From the NCBI GenBank assembly GCA_037039685.1, contig JAWNGF010000015.1:15001-79000 (forward strand): 64,000 nt of DNA, in the 5' to 3' direction. The position numbers and the translations under genes are program-made. This document shows, one piece after another, positions 57,663 to 64,000 of this stretch. The stretch's first letter is position 1; every line of letters begins with the position of its first letter. Source of the DNA: Ceratobasidium sp. AG-K (Eukaryota; Basidiomycota; Agaricomycetes; Cantharellales; Ceratobasidiaceae). The notes under the pieces are model-generated. The model searched no databases. It worked only from the letters and a program-made list of their open reading frames with translations, and was not told where the DNA came from.

Positions 57663-60600
57663 ATGATCTGGTCCGAATCTCACGCTCAGCTTCCCACCAC
57701 TCTCCTCAGAAAGATGGCGGAGAATTTATCACAATTCGAGGCATTTAATCATCTTGTATCCAATGTCTTCTTACCACTCCAGCTACCACAATCTGAACTC
57801 GAAGAAGCGCCTAGTCAGCAAGTGGACTTGCTTATTGCTAGTTCAATCGTCCGCTCGATACACCAATACAAAGCGGAAGACTCGGCTCGTAATATACCTC
57901 TTTGGAATCGCATGGCTCGCATGGTTGGAAACATTGTGTCACATTTGAAAGCTCCGCTCGGCAAGGCTTTTTTAGCCCATAGCATGGCCAATTTAAAAGT
58001 CAATGGTGAGTGAATATTTTGTGGCTCTCACATTGCTAATCACATCCCCAGATGTCCTACCCCTGTACATACGCGCTCAAAATGCGGCTGTGGTCATCCG
58101 AAAAGGCCAGGATTCTACGACGTTCGAGATCTTCGAGGTCCAGGTTCCTGCCGAAGATGTAATGTCAAACCCAGGAAAGCTGTTAATACAATACCCTGGA
58201 CCAACAGTCGAGATTCCTAAGTCTATCGCCAATGATCCCGCATTTATTGGAGAAATTGCGAATTTTCTCGCACAATCAGACACCACGAGTTTTGAGGGAG
58301 CGGTTGCCACTACGCAGAAAGCCGGCTCGACCGTGCGAGAAACCCGAGATACTACAGATCCGAACTACTTTACTCAGTTGTTCCTCGGCATCATAGGAGG
58401 AATGGGCACGGTATCCGGTGCTCCTCGAATTGTTAAGCGCATCGCAGACGAGGTTTTATGGAAAGACGCACGAAATCCCTGGCGGCGCTCGCCTATCTGG
58501 CTGATTATCCGAGTCGCGCTCCAGACCTCCTTGGAATCGACGCCCCTATACAAGCACTTTATGGCTTATCACCATGCTTATCTAATCACCCAATGCCTGG
58601 ATCAATTTCAGCACAACTTTTCAAGCGAAGTTCTATTCATGATGCGCGCAAAGATGGCGAGGCGGCTTCTCAAGATCCAGGAATCCGCTCCCGAGTTTGT
58701 CATCGAAGCTGCACAAGACGCGACTGAACAAGTACAGGAAGTCCTTGGCAAGCGATGGAGGTATGTGCAGGAAGACCAGGCCAAATCACCAGAGTGGAAT
58801 CCCTCGGCCTTTGACCTTGATACCGCGACTAACATCACGCTCCCCCGGTCCCGGGCCGCACTGGAGCGAATTTTTCAGGGGCGTAGTGGTGAGATGCAGC
58901 AGTCTAGCTTTACCCCCAGGGACCATCCTCGCCTGGACGACGTTCAAGATCTCAGCGAGTACGCAAACGGTGCCCTCGACCGAGCGTTTTCGGCACACAA
59001 ACACATTGCGCTATTCGACTTTGAAGCCTATGTTTACGAGCGCTTGCCTACTTGGGTAGAGGTCAATATCTCCAAAGCTGAAAGCGCCTGCCGGATCATT
59101 CATTCCTGCTTTCAGCAATATCTCTCGGCCGCGCAGGGTCAATATATTGTCGATGTCGCCGATCAGTCCATTATGATCCTGACACTCATGAGGCTGTGGG
59201 TTGGAATTGATCGACTCGCAACTTATGCCTGTGATTTGCTACTTCGATTCTCTCCTGAGATTCCTTCTAATATCCTCGAATCTCTTCTCCTCCGCTCGAC
59301 GCAGCATTTGGAACATTCTCGTCTCATCCAGCTGCATATTCTTCAGCGGGAGAAAGGAGTAAAGTCCACAAACAGCTCCGTTTTTTCGAACAAAATAAAT
59401 TCCAATTGTTTTGCAGTCCAATACTTTCGGCAATCCCCCACCCTCCAGCAGCTGAAATCCAATATCGAGGCCGTGGCGCAAGGGGATAGAGCTGCGAAGA
59501 TCAATGAAATGGAAGAAAAAAATGGAGAAAGTATACGATTATCCCAGGAGGCAGCGCGAATGGAGCACGATTATATTCCAGACGAGGATTCCGAAGACGA
59601 GTCTGGAGATGAGAACCTTCCACCAACAGTGCATTCTCGGTCGTGTCAACGGTGTGATTTGGAACGTAGGAGTCGGAATATACGCATCGTACCTCACGAG
59701 TGGCCTCTCCCGACGAATACGGAAGAGGCCGAAGCCGTGGTATTTGAGCTTCGACGTCCCGACTGGTTTACCATCTGGCGGGACGTGACGTATCAAATTC
59801 TTTGGGATCTTGCAACCGAGCCAAACAACAAAGGCACTCTCTCCATCAAAGGGACGCTCGAGGGCTATACCGGTTTGAAAGAATGGCAAAATTCTGCAAA
59901 TACCAGTTCAGCACGGATCACTCTGGCCTCCTGCACCAAGTCATTCAATCGGTCACACTACTCAAAGGTCATTGTTCCTGCATCGAAGGGCTCTGTTTGC
60001 GTCAACAACGGCCTTAGCTTCCAAATGTATGACGAGAGTAGCAGAATTTCAGCCGCAGGTCCATTCGCAAGGCTAAGTTTCTCACGATATGGCACCTTGA
60101 AGGTCCCAAATTCCAGCCTATATGCACATCTCAACTACGCTATCGAGGGGACGTCACACACATCCAACCAAATCCTCGCTGATCAAGGACACTGTCCCAA
60201 AAACATGAGCCTTCACGAACATATTGCCTTTGGGACTCTTCGGAGCGGGCCACGTCTTCAGTGGTTAAATATTATACGAGGCCTGGAAGAGAATATCCTG
60301 ACTTTTCGCAGTACAGAAGTTAACTTGTTGCACACTCAGGCTGCTTGGCAAATTGGCCCATTGTCCGATGATTTGTCCTCTCGTGAATGGCATGCGGAGC
60401 TCGAGGAACCAAGATTCGTGGCACTTCTGGTTAATCAATGTTTCGATCTGCTTGAACGGGTGCGAGGGAATTGGTTGGAGGCGAATTCGTTATCTACTAT
60501 AGGTACGCACAAAGTTGATAATCACCATTACCTTGCATCTCACCATTTATTCATCTAGTACTGCTAACCACCCGCATGCTCGCCTCATCGAATAGTACCA

Positions 60601-63600
60601 AAGCTGAGGACGCATACAAACTACTTCGAGCAGTTCGTCAAGTAACATTCAAGTGGCTATCCGAACTGCAAGTCAAACTTCACGAAGCCGGAACGAAGTC
60701 GAACGTGGTCGATTACCAGTATCTGATTTGCGGGATAGCAACGACATGCCGCTCTACGTTTGACGTTGGACCTGTTCACATGCCAAACGTTCTGAAGACT
60801 CGGGAGGATTTCACGGCCTTGATAAACTCCGCCATCGTCTTGCATGACAATCGACCTCCGGACCTAAAAACCACGCGGGAGAACCTTAGAGTCTTGCTGT
60901 GTCGTGAATACTGGTTCGCACACCAGGTTGCCCCATATATCCGAGGATTTTTGAGTCGAGACAAGGGCATTTTCTCGGAACCGCTTTCCTACATATGGCC
61001 AGGCTACAAGCCTAGCCCTCAAGGCTGGAAGTCGTTAGCGAAATCGAACAAATCCTGGGTTTCTACGGCTACGATGGCAGGCAAAGGGGTTGAATCTCAA
61101 AATGTCCATTTCAACCTGCTGAACGGCCGACTTCTCATAAATGGGACGCCATTGGGCCGGCTTCCTCGTTCGTATTGCGAAGATCCAACCTACGTTCGAT
61201 TGTTCGGCGAGGTGCAGTTATAAATGTTGGATATCGAGTTGCTACTAATATTGCTTTCCAGAGGGTGTTGCACGTTGTTCCTGCAAGTGTTGAGGGAATG
61301 GAGTTTGCGACTCGTGATACCATACAAGGTTATCAAGTAAGTAATGCATTTCTTTGATGTCAATCTGATTGTATAATGGGGGAAATACTAGGTGCTGTTT
61401 GCCTTAGATAAAGTTCAAAATCAGCTCATAATCCAAGCACGCAAGAATGGACAAACGCTCTAACTGGTTCTGCATTCTCAAATGTCGGCAGATTTACCTG
61501 AATCTTTTTCCACCGACTATCATCACTGGGCAAACTTCGAAACAAAGACAATTGAGCTTCGTCCTCTGGCACACCCCTGGTCCGAGGATCGTTGCGAGTG
61601 GCTACTCAGATTTTACGATGACGGACAAACACTAATGGAGTACTTGGAGGACGGATCCGTTCTTGTTGATATCCACAGCACGCTATTCGAATCAATATCC
61701 GCTCAGCTTGGTCCACTCGAGTCACATCGTTACCTTCATGTCACCCAATCCCGCCAATCTGAGATTCGGGTGACCCTTCCAAGAATGAAGCTACAGTTTT
61801 TCATAAACCAGGATATGCAGATCGAATCGCACAACTTTCGTGGGCAGATCATTGACAAGAACCAATCAGCAGGAACTCTATTTGGTCTTCAAAATCAACT
61901 CATACTTCGCGCAAAGCAGACGGCGGCACGACCAAGATATCGATCTCGAAGCATACTCATCCCTCATGGGGATGTCTCAGTTACTAGCCATCGTTATCAT
62001 GTTCTGGTCACCATTAAGTCTGGGTCTAGCAGTTCCATTGCGTTCCATCGATACGAATTGGACACAGATCTGGGATATCTTAAAAGTGACACTGGGCTCA
62101 CGAGCCGGCTGTTCAAAATATACCTACATGCACTCACGAGTCATTGTCTTCCTGATAGGATTACCGGGCGCACAGGCACAGAGGAGGCTCTCTATGAGCT
62201 CACGGAACCGGCCACCTCATCTTTTGAACAACTCAACGAAGAGGAGGCAAAGTTACTTGGATTGATTGGCTCCCTCACTCCGAAGCGAGAATATTACCCC
62301 GTACACCTCACACGCATGCAGACTACATCCTGGAGAGATATGCCTGCCCTGTCACAGCATTACGGCTTTAGCACAGGATCAGCAGATATACTTCGTCGCG
62401 CGGATACCATGCAGATTTTCTCCCCGCTCAAGTTTAAGCCAAGTGATAGCGTCACCTCGACCAAGCCGACTCTGCTCAAACGTGCTGCTCAACGTGCCGC
62501 TCCCTTCTACCCGATGGATACAGCAGCTCAGCAGTTACCGCGCCACAGGAAGGACTTGAATTCAGATAATTCGGGTAACTCGAGCATCGCACCCGCAAGA
62601 CTTTCCTTGAGCTGGGGTTTAAATAGTCAATCAGCTGCGTGGGCCTTCCGACTTTTACATCATAGCCGGGATCACGATCGAGTAGTTTGCAAGCCGTTCA
62701 GCCTTACGGCTCTAGCAGAGTCTTGGGGATCATTATCAGGGCCTCGTGGAAATCTTAGCTTGACTTACAGCCCCCAGTGGCTCGACCTCCGCCTCTCCGA
62801 TGTCTGGATTACGATGTACAATCTATTCCGAGGAGCAAACGTGTCAGAAAGTTTCTATGGGCTGTGTATTTGCATCGCTGCAGTTATCTTCAGCCAAAAG
62901 CTACCATTAAAGGACTTGCCCGTGCTGGTTGCGTTCGCCACAAATTCTGCTTTCCGCGAAATAAACCCTCCGCCACATTCATCATTCCGAATTCAGCAAG
63001 ATGGATATTCTCCACTCCGCTCTCGTATTCAGAGTATTGTGACGTCTAATCCTCGGACCATTGCGCACACTCCAGCCACACACCTGACTAGGCAAGTAGG
63101 CGAGAATGGAAGAAATTTCAATGCGAGGAAAAAGAGGGAGTACAACCAGCGGATCTCGGAGTATTGCCCTGCTCTGGTTCATCACTATCTAACCCAGTGG
63201 CCATCTGTCCGACCAGTAGCTCCTTCGAATTCTAACTCTGCCTCATTATGGTTTGACGTTGAAACGTGCACCTCTGAGGTGGGGAATTACTTTTCCAATT
63301 GTGCCAGGAATGTCGAACTTCGGACCCATTTTCAGAAGGTCGAACGGGTTTTGTCCTCCGGTGCAGTCGCAGAGGAGGCACAAGTCACCAGGGTGTTATT
63401 ACTTGGGGAAATAGACAAGCAGAAGTTGGAACGTCATGCGCCTCGCATCTCCAATATGGAGCCCTCTCTTAGCTACCTCATGAGCAGCCGCCCAGGTCCT
63501 GAATGTGAAGACTTTACCATACTTCCCTTAGTATCTTTGTCAGGAAGTAGGGGTGCTCCTGTTGACACGTCCCACCTTTCTAGTCTATTTGGCGAGTTTC

Positions 63601-64000
63601 AGAGCAGCGAAAATTCTTTGGATCGTCAGTACGGGCACGAGCTCGACACTAGCCGGAAAGAGCTTTCTTCCAAGGACTCACTCATTCTACCCAGTCGGGC
63701 GCCACCTCGACACGAGCTCGCTGAAAATCTCGAGTTGTGCGAAGCATATCTAGAAGAGGCCCTTCTCAAGTTAAAAATAGCCCTCGGCCCAACTACTCCT
63801 ATTGAGGAGATAGCGTCCACTTCTGGCATTTGGCCGCGTCTCACACCGCGGACCATTCTCGGCTGCCTATCCCTCAAGGCTCGTACCGAGCACAACACAA
63901 GTACAGAATGGAAAAATATGTTTATTGTATATGCTAGAGCCGTTGTAGAGTACCAACGGTCTCGGCGTTTGGTGCAACTGGCTAAATCGGGAAACACCGG
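57663..64000 (+). CDS. Giant DUF6606-type protein, 5' part, with one in-frame TAA
   Basis: The start is 57663 or, more likely from the family pattern, 57714 (MAENLSQFEAFNHLVSNVFLP). Exon 1 ends at 58005, and a 46-nt intron leads to 58052. The N-terminal domain has VFLPLQLPQ, YIRAQNAAVVIRKGQDST, FEIFEVQVP, LIQYPGPTVEIP: the DUF6606 pattern of fungal proteins of about 3,000 residues that carry DUF3638/DUF3645 further on. An acidic insert (EDSEDESGDEN) lies near 59575. Further exons begin near 60615, 61257 and 61390. From 61482 the frame stays open to the window end, with LPRMKLQFFI and AGTLFGLQNQLILR. In the exon at 61390, codon 61461-61463 is TAA where homologues have a Glu-like position (..ARKNGQTL-stop-LVLHSQM..). 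The frame is the same on both sides. It is either a nonsense mutation, an error or recoding. The 3' end lies outside the window. Confidence 0.7.

Noticed and set aside
1..64000. CRISPR arrays, rRNA genes, bacterial operon features
   Set aside because: Introns, TATA boxes and gene families show a eukaryotic genome, and no regular spaced repeats or rRNA motifs were seen.

Overview
The window is nuclear DNA of a filamentous fungus, most likely an Agaricomycete basidiomycete. A Ceratobasidiaceae/Rhizoctonia-type genome is my best guess, but that is inference. The evidence is dense genes split by many short (about 45-65 nt) GT-AG introns with CTRAY-like branch points, TATA boxes 80-100 nt before start codons, and the families present: a CCL2-like beta-trefoil lectin, M36 fungalysins, a CE4 polysaccharide deacetylase, a TPR-CHAT protein, caspase-fold proteins and a giant DUF6606-type protein.

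Region 1 (1-18 kb) holds secreted or enzyme genes. A four-exon CCL2-like lectin (8-583) is followed by two fungalysin copies (1035-3375 minus, 15634-17976 plus) pointing away from each other. They flank a TPR-CHAT gene (7635-12450 minus) and a polysaccharide deacetylase (12928-14185 minus). Copy 2 of the fungalysin is a clear pseudogene and copy 1 carries a 1-nt frameshift. A 5'-truncated LINE with poly(A) and a 13-bp target duplication sits just upstream of copy 1.

Region 2 (18.5-57.2 kb) is one expanded gene cluster and the most interesting part. Seven caspase-fold loci (here CasA to CasG) all lie on the minus strand. Seven paralogues of a seven-exon family (here P1 to P7), with WW-like motifs and a two-helix C-terminal hydrophobic tail, all lie on the plus strand. 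Five caspase loci stand head-to-head with a P gene: C/P1, D/P3, E/P4, F/P6 and G/P7, four of them about 0.47-0.63 kb apart. Behind P6 and P7 lies a third gene, a small protein (S1, S2) ending in a glycine-rich membrane-like segment. The units Cas-P-S are therefore repeated: F/P6/S1 and G/P7/S2 are a segmental duplication. Some units are decaying. CasE has lost the catalytic-His half of its domain, CasF has lost both catalytic residues, and P6 is broken by two different MITE-like insertions. The caspases share a previously hidden last micro-exon ending in a [YF]-S-x-hydrophobic-F tail.

A working hypothesis (inference) is a modular protease plus membrane-protein system, possibly in regulated cell death or allorecognition. 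It is under birth-and-death evolution with gene conversion. No function is shown by the sequence alone.

Region 3 (57.7-64 kb) is the 5' part of a giant DUF6606-type gene that runs off the window. It contains one in-frame TAA. Gene models here were built by hand from reading frames and splice motifs; exon edges can be off by a few bases.
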